From Portibacter lacus (lineage in GTDB: Bacteria; Bacteroidota; Bacteroidia; Chitinophagales; Saprospiraceae): DNA of 64,000 nucleotides. The stretch is taken from contig NZ_JAJNKA010000012.1 in NCBI RefSeq assembly GCF_021533215.1, positions 1 to 64,000 on the forward strand, given 5' to 3'. The notes below the pieces were generated by a model. That model searched no databases and was not told the DNA's origin. It worked only from the letters and a program-made list of their open reading frames with translations. The number at the start of each line of letters is the position of its first letter. Within the stretch, counting starts at the first letter, position 1. Below are positions 9,901 through 18,278 of the stretch, piece after piece. A program made the translations under genes and the position numbers.

Positions 9901-10014
9901 CAAAACATGTTTGTATTCAGCAACTTCGATTTATGGGATCCAGAGATGGGAAGTAACGGCTTAGGCTATCCGCCGAATAAGCTTGTTAACGTTGGCGCAC
10001 AAATTTCATTTTAA
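6901..10014 (+). CDS. SusC/RagA family TonB-dependent outer-membrane transporter
   Basis: 1037 residues from the ATG at 6901, which starts a normal signal peptide (MKNRFLTS...YASFAQ); the open frame reaches back to 6823 but that extension spoils the signal. It has a CarboxypepD-reg-like domain (about 25-105, 'GIVKDQDGIGLPGVTIYT'), TonB-dependent plug ('DEVQVVAFGTQKKESV', 'ILKDASATVLYGPRGANGIILV') and a long beta-barrel ending 'VNVGAQISF'. There is no STN domain, so it is not a sigma/anti-sigma-coupled type. Together with the following SusD it imports an oligosaccharide or similar ligand across the outer membrane. Confidence 0.95.
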   Translation: MKNRFLTSMFMLLFVYASFAQVGETKSISGIVKDQDGIGLPGVTIYTLNNISNGTIADVNGEFQMTAAVGDTLSFSFIGKKTVTKVVSSQNVYDIEMYDDGKLLDEVQVVAFGTQKKESVISSIQTVRVGDLKQPSTNLTNTLAGRVPGIISYQTSGEPGRDNAQFFIRGVTTFGYKTNPLILIDGFEASTNDLARLEPDNIESFSILKDASATVLYGPRGANGIILVVTKSGAEGPAKINVRFDYQVASPTRTNELIDGVSYMKLYNEARVSRYPLLGTYYSEQKIQSTADNVDPNIFPNVDWYDELFKTSTQNTRGNFNISGGGKVATYFVAGTVQNETGLLKVDPKNNFNNNININRVQLRNNVIFKLTPTTKLDTRLQGLFERYTGPQAPANDIFNMVMNSNPVDFPAVFEPDSANLYTDHILFGNTFVTGNLKQNPYAEMVRGYEDRNVSSITGMATLSQELDFVTEGLKMQAKASVNTWSSYSSTRSYDPFYYDLESYNQITGVHELFPLNATSGRQYLGDVNPGRDATAHYYFEVRANWAREFGKHNVSLMNVGTAEEYLLTGGNSQSIYETLPQRNMGTSGRASYNFDSRYFVEFAYGYNGSEKFNGDRRFGFFPSIGGGWIVSNEKFWTPLKEVINTLKFKLTYGLVGNDAIAANADRFFYLSEISKGGRGYRWGSTFTNAYGGFEINRYANPDITWEVSTKSNLGIELGMFNGDLNVQWDVFNDDRRQIYLTRQNFPSTVGLEATINGNVGRVASWGHEGSIDYQKFLNKDLWISIRANYTYADNKYVDLDEKNYADEYLKREGHSINQRWGLIAERLFVDEEEIRNSPKQDFGTYQAGDIKYKDINGDGIVNDNDQVPIGLPAIPLIQYGVGFSGGYKGFDASFFFQGNSQVSLFINPGTDDNGIAPFANRRNALSIIADDYWSETNPDVYAFWPRISIDPLDNNIQPSTWWLRDGSFVRLKSVEIGYNIPQTLYKSSALQNCRVYLSMQNMFVFSNFDLWDPEMGSNGLGYPPNKLVNVGAQISF

Positions 10015-10033
10015 TATTCTAAATCATCTGATA

Positions 10034-11989
10034 GTGAAAAAATTAATAGGATTAATAGTCGTAGTATTTACCATTTTTTCTTGTTCTGATTATTTGGATG
10101 TGGTTCCAGATAATACCTTGACATTACAAGATTTATTTAAGCAGAAAGAGGAAGCATGGGATGCTTTAGCAAAAGTATATAGTTATCTTCCTAACATAGA
10201 TCAGACACATAGTTCTGAATGGATAGCAGGAGATGAATGGTTAGGTCGGTTAGACCTGAATTCAGAAACAGGAAATCTAAGAGGGATTAGACTTATGAGA
10301 GGCTTGCAAACGGTTTCAGATCCATTATTAGGATTTTGGTCAGGAACTGGAGGAGCTCAGCCATTATATGCTGGGATTCGTTCGGCGAATATTTTTCTCG
10401 AGAACATTAATAATGTTCCCGACATGACTGATGAAGAGAAGAAGAACTGGTCAGCTCAAGTCAAATTTTTGAAAGCGTATTATAGCTTTATATTAGTTCA
10501 GCATTATGGACCGATTGTAATCGCTGACGAACTTATTCCACCTGATGCGAGCAAAGACGTATTATTCCAGAACAGATCATCTGTAGATGAATGCTTCGAC
10601 TACATTGTAAATTTGATAGATGAGTCGATTCCGGATTTAAAAGAAAAGTCAAGTTCTGAAGAATTTGGACAAGTGAATCAACTAGCCGCTAAGGCGATTA
10701 AAGCAAGAGTTTTATTGTTTAGAGCAAGTCCATTCTTTAATGGAAACAATGAATACTTCGGAGATTTTGTAGATAAAAATGGAAGTCCTTTCTTCCCACT
10801 GAATAAGGACAACGAAAAATGGAAAGCTGCATTAGATGCGGTGAATGAAGCGATCAGCTCATGTGAGTCTAGCGGAGTTCAGTTGTATACTTATGATAAA
10901 GAACCATTTCCATTCGATGCAAGCGCATATAATTCGAATAATGAGGCAATGCAAACATTGTATGACCTGAGAATGGTCATTACAGATCCTTGGAATGAAG
11001 AATTGATCTGGGGTTATTCTAATATCAATATTTACGGCCAAGGAGAGTTAGCTCATTCATCTAATATTAGACTTCCAGAAGGTTATGGAGGTGGTGTGAC
11101 TAATACTCCTTCATATTCATGGCAGTGGATGGGAGCAACTTACCGAATGGCGGAAAGATATTATACGAAAAATGGACTTCCTATAGATGAAGACAAGACT
11201 TATAACCTAGAAAGGAAGTGGGATATTGTAATCACTCCTGGTGTAGAAGATTCCACTTATAAGTCCTTAGATGGCTACATGCAACCAGGTTCTGAAACCA
11301 TTAATCTTTACTTAAATAGAGAGCCTAGATTTTATGCAAATTTAGGGATAACTGGTGGTTACTGGAGAAGTCACGGTGTTCGAATTAACACGATGATGTA
11401 TGGCGGAAGTGACGGTGGATATAATTCATCCCAACACTCTACGGATTTTATTGCAACTGGAATCGGTGTGAAAAAATTCGTTCATCCTGAATCTAAATCT
11501 GGAGCATGGCAAAGAACGATTAAGTTTCCATATCCGATTATCAGAATGGCTGATCTATACTTAATGAAAGCAGAAATACTCAATGAATACAATGGTGGAC
11601 CATCTCAGGAAGCTTATGATGCAATTAATAAAGTAAGGAGAAGGGCAGGAATTCCAGATGTAGAAGCAGTATGGTCTAATAATGATTTGGTTAATACATT
11701 GAACAAACACACCACACAAGAAGGATTTAGAGACATTGTTCTACAAGAAAGAGGTATAGAATTAGCTTTCGAAGGTCAGCGGTTTTGGGATATGATAAGA
11801 ACGAAAAGAGCAGTATCGGAATTCTCATCTGCTGTATGGGGATGGACTCATACTGGAGAAACAGGTAGTTCTTTTTTCAATTTGGAATTAAAGCAGCAAA
11901 GAAAGTTCAGTATTACAGAGAATCTGTGGCCTATTGACTTAAATGAAATTAACACAAACTCGAATTTAGTCCAAAACCCAGGGTGGTAA
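10034..11989 (+). CDS. SusD/RagB family surface lipoprotein
   Basis: 651 residues from the GTG at 10034 (MKKLIGLIVVVFTIFSCSDYLD). The lipobox FSC places Cys at the start of the mature protein, followed by the usual 'SDYLDVVPDNTLTLQD'. The TPR-like SusD core and C-terminal 'RAGIPDVEAVW', 'LQERGIELAFEGQRFWDMIRTKRA' and 'NPGW' motifs are present. SusD caps the SusC barrel and binds the substrate. The upstream in-frame start at 9983 lies inside SusC and was rejected. At 651 residues it is longer than many SusD proteins, possibly for a bulky substrate. Confidence 0.95.
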   Translation: MKKLIGLIVVVFTIFSCSDYLDVVPDNTLTLQDLFKQKEEAWDALAKVYSYLPNIDQTHSSEWIAGDEWLGRLDLNSETGNLRGIRLMRGLQTVSDPLLGFWSGTGGAQPLYAGIRSANIFLENINNVPDMTDEEKKNWSAQVKFLKAYYSFILVQHYGPIVIADELIPPDASKDVLFQNRSSVDECFDYIVNLIDESIPDLKEKSSSEEFGQVNQLAAKAIKARVLLFRASPFFNGNNEYFGDFVDKNGSPFFPLNKDNEKWKAALDAVNEAISSCESSGVQLYTYDKEPFPFDASAYNSNNEAMQTLYDLRMVITDPWNEELIWGYSNINIYGQGELAHSSNIRLPEGYGGGVTNTPSYSWQWMGATYRMAERYYTKNGLPIDEDKTYNLERKWDIVITPGVEDSTYKSLDGYMQPGSETINLYLNREPRFYANLGITGGYWRSHGVRINTMMYGGSDGGYNSSQHSTDFIATGIGVKKFVHPESKSGAWQRTIKFPYPIIRMADLYLMKAEILNEYNGGPSQEAYDAINKVRRRAGIPDVEAVWSNNDLVNTLNKHTTQEGFRDIVLQERGIELAFEGQRFWDMIRTKRAVSEFSSAVWGWTHTGETGSSFFNLELKQQRKFSITENLWPIDLNEINTNSNLVQNPGW

Positions 11990-12030
11990 TTTAGGACAGA
12001 AATTATTTGATAAATGAAAAACAAATCAAA

Positions 12031-13299
12031 ATGAAACATTCTATTTATATCGTATGTGTCATGCTCTTAATAGGAACTTTGTTAGGTTCTTGTTTTAAAG
12101 ATCCGGAGATAAATAATCCCGATAGCACTCCACCGTCGCCTCCTACTGATATTACGTATAAGGCGTTATTAGGTGGTGCGAGAATATTCTACACTATTCC
12201 TAATGATGAAGACTTACTAAGTGTAAACGCTTCCTATACAAATGCGGGTGGTAAGAAATTTTCATTTTCAGCTTCCTATTTTAGAGATTCTTTAGATGTT
12301 ATAGGATTCGGAGATACGGCACCTAAGAAGGTCGAAATTTTCTCTTTAGACAGAGCAAATAACAAATCTGAAGTTGTAACCTTAGAGGTGGTTCCATTAG
12401 AATCTGCTATTTCTAGAGTTGCTAATTCTATTGAACTCAAACCTGCATTTAGTTCTTTTTTCATTGATTGGGAAAACGAGCTGGAGCAGAGTATAAATGT
12501 TTATGTAAAATTCAACTACAACGATGGCGGAACAAACAGAGAATTTACTTCTGTTTTCTCTTCTAATTTGCCTGTTGAGCGAAGATTTATAGACAACTTG
12601 AATTTGCCTGAAAACGAACAAGTTAATGTCAAAATTCAAGTTGCAGATATCTATGGGAATTTTTCTGATTTTAAGGACTTCGGATCTATTTCTCTTCTAA
12701 GTGATGATGAATTACCTAAGTCGGGTTGGTATTTGCCGCAAGCGAACGACTCGATAGGAGGTGTTCCACAAGGCTTTGGTGATGGATTAGAAGGAAGACT
12801 AAGATATTTAGTAGATGGGATTATCGATAGAGGTGATAATTTGAATTTCATGCATACACACAGTAGAGGAAGAACAGGAAACTCAGCTGATGGTAACATG
12901 CCATGGAACGTAATCATTGATCTAGGTGCTGAATATAAATTGAGCAGAATTTTAACCCATCAGAGACACTCTGGAGGTGTCGAAAATATTAGTAGGGGAC
13001 AGTATTATCAGTCAGAAAATGTCGGAATATATGAAATGTATATCTGGGATGAAGATGCTCAAGCGTGGGAATTAATTACAGAGCACAAGATCCCTGTTCC
13101 TGTTGGAAAAAGTGAGCTGGAATTTGTTAAGCTTGGTGAAGCAGGTGACTTAGCTTATATGTTTCCTGATGAGCCTCAGTTTACAAAGCCTACCCGTTAT
13201 TTCCGCTATAGAGCGATGAAAAGTTTTAACGCTAATTATACAAGAGAAGATGCAAATTGTCTTTCCGAAATCACACTTTACGGTAAGAAAGTAAATTGA
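12031..13299 (+). CDS. DUF4959/DUF5126/DUF5000-like surface lipoprotein
   Basis: 422 residues from the ATG at 12031. Signal peptide with lipobox LGSC, then 'PPSPPTDITYKALLGGARIFYTIPNDEDLL', typical of DUF4959, a middle Ig-like part (DUF5126-like) and a C-terminal discoidin-like domain (DUF5000-like, about 245-420: 'YLVDGIIDRGDNLNFMHTHS', 'WNVIIDLGAEYKLSRI'). In Bacteroidota this architecture follows SusCD pairs and is taken to be a surface glycan-binding protein. Binding specificity is unknown. Start choice: a TTG at 12007 would add eight polar residues before the signal peptide. Confidence 0.8.
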   Translation: MKHSIYIVCVMLLIGTLLGSCFKDPEINNPDSTPPSPPTDITYKALLGGARIFYTIPNDEDLLSVNASYTNAGGKKFSFSASYFRDSLDVIGFGDTAPKKVEIFSLDRANNKSEVVTLEVVPLESAISRVANSIELKPAFSSFFIDWENELEQSINVYVKFNYNDGGTNREFTSVFSSNLPVERRFIDNLNLPENEQVNVKIQVADIYGNFSDFKDFGSISLLSDDELPKSGWYLPQANDSIGGVPQGFGDGLEGRLRYLVDGIIDRGDNLNFMHTHSRGRTGNSADGNMPWNVIIDLGAEYKLSRILTHQRHSGGVENISRGQYYQSENVGIYEMYIWDEDAQAWELITEHKIPVPVGKSELEFVKLGEAGDLAYMFPDEPQFTKPTRYFRYRAMKSFNANYTREDANCLSEITLYGKKVN

Positions 13300-13330
13300 C
13301 ATTTAATTAATAAATAAGTATTTAAAAATT

Positions 13331-14992
13331 ATGAACAAGGTTTTATATTTTACGGTTGGATTAATTTGTGTGTTATTTTCTTGTGAAGATATTTATGATG
13401 AGCATGCTGAATTTCGAGGAGAAGTAGTTTATCCAGCGAGATACGACACAATCATCGGTAACATCGGATATGAAAGAGTCGAGCTTGACTTATTTAAAGC
13501 AGGTAGAATTCCAAGTAGTCAACTCAATCTGGGTAAAGCGGTTTCTACAAGAATAGAGTATGAAGATAAAGAGATTCTCATTGATTCTTTAGTTTCTTAC
13601 GTTAACATCAGTGGTCTGACACAGTCTAAGTTGTATAGATTTGATGTATTTACGGTTGATGAATTTGGAAACAATTCTGTGCCTCAGAATATAGCATTAA
13701 TACCATATACTAATGAGGATCTAAATAATTTAGTAGTTGCTCCACCTAGAATTGTAGCATCTCCTTCTGCAGCTGTAGTAGAATGGCCATTAGGCTTGTC
13801 TTCTGTTCTGATGGAATACTTGAGTTTAGAATATTCGTACGTGGATAATGATGGTGTTACGAAAAGTGGCACAGCTGGAGAGACACCAAGATTCTTTATT
13901 GGAAACATAAAACCAGGTCAGCCTATAGATATTAATATGACTTACCATGTAGTTCCTAGAATAAACCAACAGAATATATTAGATACCATTGCTTTCGATG
14001 ACGTAATTACGATTAATATGCCGCTGGAAACAACTGAGTTTTCACCTGCAGAAAGACAGATTCTAATTGATAATGGAATTACAACATTTACAGCTCAGGC
14101 GATTTCGTCAGTTGAAAAATTAGTGTATCCGGTTCATACCAATTCACTTCAAGATATTTTCTATTTTCCTAACATTAAAGAAATTGACTTAACAGGTGGA
14201 GATTTATTTGATCTTCCTAGTTTGATTTATGATAGAAATGATGTTGTAGATGAAGTAGGTGGCGGAAAGTATGTTCCATTTATCAAAAAATCAGGTGGAA
14301 TTAGTGTAAGTGATTATCAGGTTTTAATCGATTTTTTAGATGCTGGTATTTTAGAGAAAGTAACCTATTATGCTAATTCTATGGGATTAGATGAAGCTCT
14401 TGCACCTTATGTGGAAACTGGAATAGTTGAAATTATCGAAAATCCAGCAGAGTCCTTAATTCCGAATGAATTCCATCTAGATGGAATTGTACAAGATCAT
14501 AACTGGAGCGTGGAAGTGGATTACCCAGTTACAGATGCACCTAATCCGAATGGAGCAGACTTAAGTGAAGTGTACAAGGTAAACTTGAGAGCGAGGAATG
14601 CAACTTTTGTATTTGCATTGCCAGCGGAATATGAATTTAAAACGGATGATTATAAGTATTTGAAAATGTCAGTTCTTGCGCCAGAGAAATCATTTTTTGC
14701 TGGCAAGTTTGAGCCTTATCAAAGATTGTGGCCTAGATTTATGAATAACATGTGGTCATTCGGTCAGAATAGTAATTTTGGTCAGGAATATTGGGCTAAG
14801 GATCCATTTTATATTCCAGATGAGGCTTTGAATACTTGGCATGAAGTAACGATAGATTTAGCAGATGCAGTAGGAAAGCATAACAGAGTAATTGTTTTAA
14901 ATATCGGGGGAGAGCCAGGAGGCATAGGAGACTGGGATCCACCTGCAGATATTGTTTACTACTTTGCTAATATGAGATTTACGAAGGAGTAG
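13331..14992 (+). CDS. DUF4998-like SusCD-associated lipoprotein
   Basis: 553 residues with lipobox FSC at the signal end (MNKVLYFTVGLICVLFSCED). The N-terminal 'YDEHAEFRGEVVYPARYDTIIGNIGYERVELDLF' followed by fibronectin-like strands is typical of DUF4998. The C-terminal half (about 390-553) looks like a beta-sandwich binding domain ('HNWSVEVDYPVTDAPNPNGADLS', 'WHEVTIDLADAVGK'). It is the last gene of the SusC operon, 31 bp after its neighbour. Probable surface glycan binding; the substrate is not apparent and no hydrolase lies in the operon. Confidence 0.75.
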   Translation: MNKVLYFTVGLICVLFSCEDIYDEHAEFRGEVVYPARYDTIIGNIGYERVELDLFKAGRIPSSQLNLGKAVSTRIEYEDKEILIDSLVSYVNISGLTQSKLYRFDVFTVDEFGNNSVPQNIALIPYTNEDLNNLVVAPPRIVASPSAAVVEWPLGLSSVLMEYLSLEYSYVDNDGVTKSGTAGETPRFFIGNIKPGQPIDINMTYHVVPRINQQNILDTIAFDDVITINMPLETTEFSPAERQILIDNGITTFTAQAISSVEKLVYPVHTNSLQDIFYFPNIKEIDLTGGDLFDLPSLIYDRNDVVDEVGGGKYVPFIKKSGGISVSDYQVLIDFLDAGILEKVTYYANSMGLDEALAPYVETGIVEIIENPAESLIPNEFHLDGIVQDHNWSVEVDYPVTDAPNPNGADLSEVYKVNLRARNATFVFALPAEYEFKTDDYKYLKMSVLAPEKSFFAGKFEPYQRLWPRFMNNMWSFGQNSNFGQEYWAKDPFYIPDEALNTWHEVTIDLADAVGKHNRVIVLNIGGEPGGIGDWDPPADIVYYFANMRFTKE

Positions 14993-15029
14993 GATGATGA
15001 ACCTCAGGCAGCATTGCGAGAGGAAATTA

Positions 15030-15054
15030 GACATTGGATTTTAGTCCGAGAGAA
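15030..15054. repeat. Dispersed 25-bp intergenic repeat, copy 1
   Basis: Matches 36041-36065 at 23 of 25 positions around a core ending TTTAGTCCGAG. Both copies lie just behind the stop codon of a plus-strand gene with a minus-strand gene converging. Function unknown. Confidence 0.7.
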
Positions 15055-15215
15055 GAAATAAACAGATGGATTAGCATTCACAATTATATTAGGTGATTGC
15101 TAGTCCATTTCTATTTTATTTTCATTTGTAGAATTAAGATTTTCGACCCTGAGAGTGTAGCCCTAGAAATACATTTTATATTAATTGAATGTGGTTAATT
15201 TACTTCGTTTACTAG

Positions 15216-16199
15216 TTAATCGTAGTATTCGTACTCATAATTCGTGATGAAAAAGAGCTGGTCATTTACAAATTCCTTAAGCTCAATTACAAGACCACTT
15301 TCACCACGTTGCACTTCCATTTTATAGTGATCTCCTTGCTTCAGAAACAATTTTTCAGATAATCTATAACCCTGTTTTTGAACAAAAATCTCCTTTCCAG
15401 TAAATAGACCTTTTTCATTATAAGATTGTATCTGATTGAGTGCCCAATCTTTCTTTCCTTGTGAGACAAAGAAAGACATCGTATGAATAGATGGGTCAAA
15501 TTCTATTTTAAGATTATTTTCTTTCGTTTTATTTCTTTTTCTCTTTCCATTGATCCACGTTTTGGATTCAGATTGTAGAATATGTTTACCATTTCTCATG
15601 GACTCTTTATATGAATATTCATATTTAAAGTACATACTAGAATTGGTTTTCTTCTTAACTTCTAAAGAACTGTCAAGAGAATCTTTATTATCGTGGAATG
15701 TTGTATCATATTTAGCAACATGATAAGCAACCAAAGGTTTGCGCTGTTTATCAAGATCGAAGGGAGGTTTCATTACCGCGTAGGTAGTAGGTGTGAATCC
15801 ATTATCTAAAGTTTTATACAATTTATTATCATCTTCAGACCATACGAGATCGTAGCAATTTTCTATAAGATTACTTGGAATAGAAGTGCAGACACGAACC
15901 TTAGAATAAAGTGAACTGTATTGATAAGTGTGGGTTACTGAAGCTTGACCATCAACATATTGTGTATTGGATTGCTCACGACCATCCTTTCCATATGTCC
16001 TAATGACAATACCATCGTTTTGTAAAGAATCGATGGGACTTTTAAATGAAAGCGTTTCCTTTGCGACCTTATTTTTGCTAATGACTTCCATTTTTTGACC
16101 AACTGTAATAAAGTCAAAGGGTTTGGAATTTTGTGCGAAGCATAGATACGCATTGACAAGAAAAACAATAAAAATCTCATATTTTAGGTGAAAATTCAT
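15216..16199 (-). CDS. Exported protein of unknown function
   Basis: 327 residues; not recognised. The N-terminus (MNFHLKYEIFIVFLVNAYLCFAQ) is a signal peptide with cleavage after FAQ, so it is periplasmic or surface located. The rest is beta-rich with short repeat-like segments such as 'GIVIRTYGKDGREQSNTQYVDGQ' and 'NEKGLFTGKEIFVQKQGYRL', reminiscent of MORN/toxin-type hairpin repeats, but no family is claimed. It lies 35 bp downstream of thiL on the same strand and could be read with it. Confidence 0.7.
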   Translation of the reverse strand: MNFHLKYEIFIVFLVNAYLCFAQNSKPFDFITVGQKMEVISKNKVAKETLSFKSPIDSLQNDGIVIRTYGKDGREQSNTQYVDGQASVTHTYQYSSLYSKVRVCTSIPSNLIENCYDLVWSEDDNKLYKTLDNGFTPTTYAVMKPPFDLDKQRKPLVAYHVAKYDTTFHDNKDSLDSSLEVKKKTNSSMYFKYEYSYKESMRNGKHILQSESKTWINGKRKRNKTKENNLKIEFDPSIHTMSFFVSQGKKDWALNQIQSYNEKGLFTGKEIFVQKQGYRLSEKLFLKQGDHYKMEVQRGESGLVIELKEFVNDQLFFITNYEYEYYD

Positions 16200-16234
16200 G
16201 TGTTTGAAGTATGAATTTGAATTATCGTATAGTC

Positions 16235-17260
16235 CTAAAAGTGTTTCCAGCCTTGAGCTTTCATTGTATGAAGGTTTCCACTAGTTGTTTTTAGCTTGAT
16301 TCCACCTTCAGCTTCCACCATTTCTCCAATGATGAAAATATCATCCATTGTTCTCACTTTTCCTAAGTCGTTAGGATCTATCGTGAAAAGCAATTCGTAA
16401 TCTTCGCCTCCGTTCAGTGCACAAGTCACTGGATCCAGTTGAAATTTCAATGCCATCGTTTCCGTATCTGGATGAAGCGGAATTTTTGATTCCTCTACGA
16501 TTGCTCCAGTTTTCGATTGCTTACATAAGTGAAAGATTTCAGAAGCTAAACCATCTGATACATCGATCATAGAAGTAGGAATAAGTCCTGAATCTCGGAA
16601 TGCTTTTATAATATCCCACCTTGCTTCTGGTTTTAATTGTCGACCTATGATATATTGCTGGTCCTCTAGATCAGTTTTCAAGTTCGGATCATCAAGAAAC
16701 AATTGCTTCTCACGTTCTAGAATCTGGAGTCCTATATATGCTGCACCCAGATCACCTGAAATACAGATTAAATCACCTGCTTTTGCTCCATTTCTATACA
16801 CTAAGTTTTCTTTAGGCGCACTTCCTATGGCCGTTACAGAGATAACCATTCCTTTCGGAGAAGAAGTCATGTCACCACCGACTAGGTCTACTTTATAATA
16901 TTCGCATGCAGCCAATATTCCTGAATATAATTCATCTAATGCTTCTACTGAAAAGCGGTTAGAAATAGCAAGAGAAACCGTAATCTGTCCTGGAACTGCA
17001 TTCATTGCATAGATATCAGATAGGTTCACAACAACAGCTTTATATCCAAGGTGCTTTAACGGACTGTACATTAAATCGAAATGTATTCCTTCGACTAGCA
17101 TATCTGTAGAAACCACTGTCGTTAGATTATTATTATCGATCACGGCAGCATCATCGCCTACACCTTTCACGGTTGTCGGGTTCTGATCTACGAAGTATTT
17201 AGTTAAATGTTCTATAAGGCCGAATTCGCCAAATTCGTTTACGTCTGTTCTTGTTTCCAT
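16235..17260 (-). CDS. thiL: Thiamine-monophosphate kinase
   Basis: 341 residues, usual ThiL length. ThiL phosphorylates thiamine monophosphate to thiamine diphosphate with ATP in the cytoplasm, the last step of cofactor synthesis. The PurM/AIR-synthase-like N-terminal domain shows 'VKGVGDDAAVID' and 'TDMLVEGIHFD', metal-binding stretches of the family, with 'DLVGGDMTSS' and 'SMIDVSDGLASEIFHL' following, and 'NGGEDYELLFTI' near residue 280. It overlaps the end of the pseudouridine synthase gene by 22 bp, so they are co-transcribed. No TPP riboswitch is visible. Confidence 0.95.
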   Translation of the reverse strand: METRTDVNEFGEFGLIEHLTKYFVDQNPTTVKGVGDDAAVIDNNNLTTVVSTDMLVEGIHFDLMYSPLKHLGYKAVVVNLSDIYAMNAVPGQITVSLAISNRFSVEALDELYSGILAACEYYKVDLVGGDMTSSPKGMVISVTAIGSAPKENLVYRNGAKAGDLICISGDLGAAYIGLQILEREKQLFLDDPNLKTDLEDQQYIIGRQLKPEARWDIIKAFRDSGLIPTSMIDVSDGLASEIFHLCKQSKTGAIVEESKIPLHPDTETMALKFQLDPVTCALNGGEDYELLFTIDPNDLGKVRTMDDIFIIGEMVEAEGGIKLKTTSGNLHTMKAQGWKHF

Positions 17261-17958
17261 TTCTCGTATTTATTTTCGCCAATTTCTGGAAGAATTTCCT
17301 TAAATGCTTCCCACACAGGTTCATTAGGAATAGCAGCTTGTAATTTTATCAACTCATTATCGTAAAGAAGATGAAAAGACAATTTATAAGAATGAAGGTT
17401 GATGCTTCTATCCTTATTTCCTCTACGTGCACCATATTTCACATCTCCTTTAATCGGAGAACCGATAGATGATAATTGGGCTCTAATTTGATGAAACCTA
17501 CCAGACTCTAAGGATACTTCTAGTAAGGTATAATTTTCTATTTTGGTCAATGTTTTATAGGTCAATGTTCCAATTTTCGCTTGCTTATTAGCTTCCTTGG
17601 AAATAAAACACTTTTTCAATTTTGTATCATGGTAGAGGTAATTCGTTAATTCACCTTCAGGTTCTTTAGGTGCGTTCTTAACTGCAGCAAGGTATTTTTT
17701 CTCGGATCCTTTCTGCGCCATTAATTTACTAAAATGAGCAGCTGCTTTGTTTTTCTTAGCAAAAACCATTACTCCACTAGTCGGCCGGTCAAGTCTGTGA
17801 ACGACGAACAACTTCTTAGTGCTGAAAGCTTCTAACAATTTATGAAATGATTCACCATCGCTCAGGTCATCTTGAGCACTTATACCAGCAGGTTTATTAG
17901 CAATTAAAAAAGATGCATCTTGATAGATGATACAGTCTTGTATTTCTTTATTTGTCAT
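17239..17958 (-). CDS. RluA family pseudouridine synthase
   Basis: 239 residues. It isomerises uridine to pseudouridine in rRNA or tRNA. The catalytic motif 'HRLDRPTSGVMVFAK' holds the essential Asp; 'SGRFHQIRAQLSSIGSPI' and 'ANKPAGIS' complete the RluA/TruC-like core. There is no N-terminal S4 domain, pointing to the TruC or short RluA-like group; the target nucleotide cannot be told. It overlaps thiL by 22 bp downstream and the small DUF4834-like gene by ATGA upstream. Confidence 0.93.
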   Translation of the reverse strand: MTNKEIQDCIIYQDASFLIANKPAGISAQDDLSDGESFHKLLEAFSTKKLFVVHRLDRPTSGVMVFAKKNKAAAHFSKLMAQKGSEKKYLAAVKNAPKEPEGELTNYLYHDTKLKKCFISKEANKQAKIGTLTYKTLTKIENYTLLEVSLESGRFHQIRAQLSSIGSPIKGDVKYGARRGNKDRSINLHSYKLSFHLLYDNELIKLQAAIPNEPVWEAFKEILPEIGENKYEKWKQEQT

Positions 17959-18107
17959 TCTAATTCTTCATAATCTGTGAAATCTTCCAATTGCTCTTCT
18001 TTCACCCTTGGTTCAGGGAAATCACTTACCCTTTTCTTTCTTTGATCTTGCTTATTATAAAACTTATAAATAAAATAAATGATACCGATTAAAAGAATGT
18101 ACTTCAT
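17955..18107 (-). CDS. DUF4834-like small membrane protein
   Basis: A 50-residue gene: MKYILLIGIIYFIYKFYN, then a basic stretch (KQDQRKKRV) and an acidic tail ending DFTDYEELE. One N-terminal membrane helix with a charged cytoplasmic tail matches the Bacteroidota DUF4834 pattern as I remember it. Its TGA overlaps the ATG of the pseudouridine synthase (ATGA), strong support for translation. Function unknown. Confidence 0.75.
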   Translation of the reverse strand: MKYILLIGIIYFIYKFYNKQDQRKKRVSDFPEPRVKEEQLEDFTDYEELE

Positions 18108-18193
18108 AATGTAAATGATTGCTGTAAAGGTATAACATAAAAACTAGGTAATAACAATTTAGATTGAGAATGTTCATTCACCATAGAAACACA

Positions 18194-18230
18194 AAGTCCA
18201 CAGATCCCTTTTATTGGAGACTGCGGACTT
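18194..18230 (-). terminator. Probable terminator of the xylan locus
   Basis: AAGTCCACAG and CTGCGGACTT form a 10-bp stem with one mismatch and a 17-nt loop. It lies 49 bp behind the GH10 stop; on the minus strand a T-containing run (TGTGTTTC) follows. Confidence 0.5.
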
Positions 18231-18278
18231 GGTTATATTATTCTTGAAACTTTGTTAAGCTTGTTGATGTCTTTTTTC

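Noticed and set aside
16200-17300. TPP riboswitch near thiL
   Set aside because: No thi-box sequence; upstream is coding sequence of the overlapping pseudouridine synthase gene.
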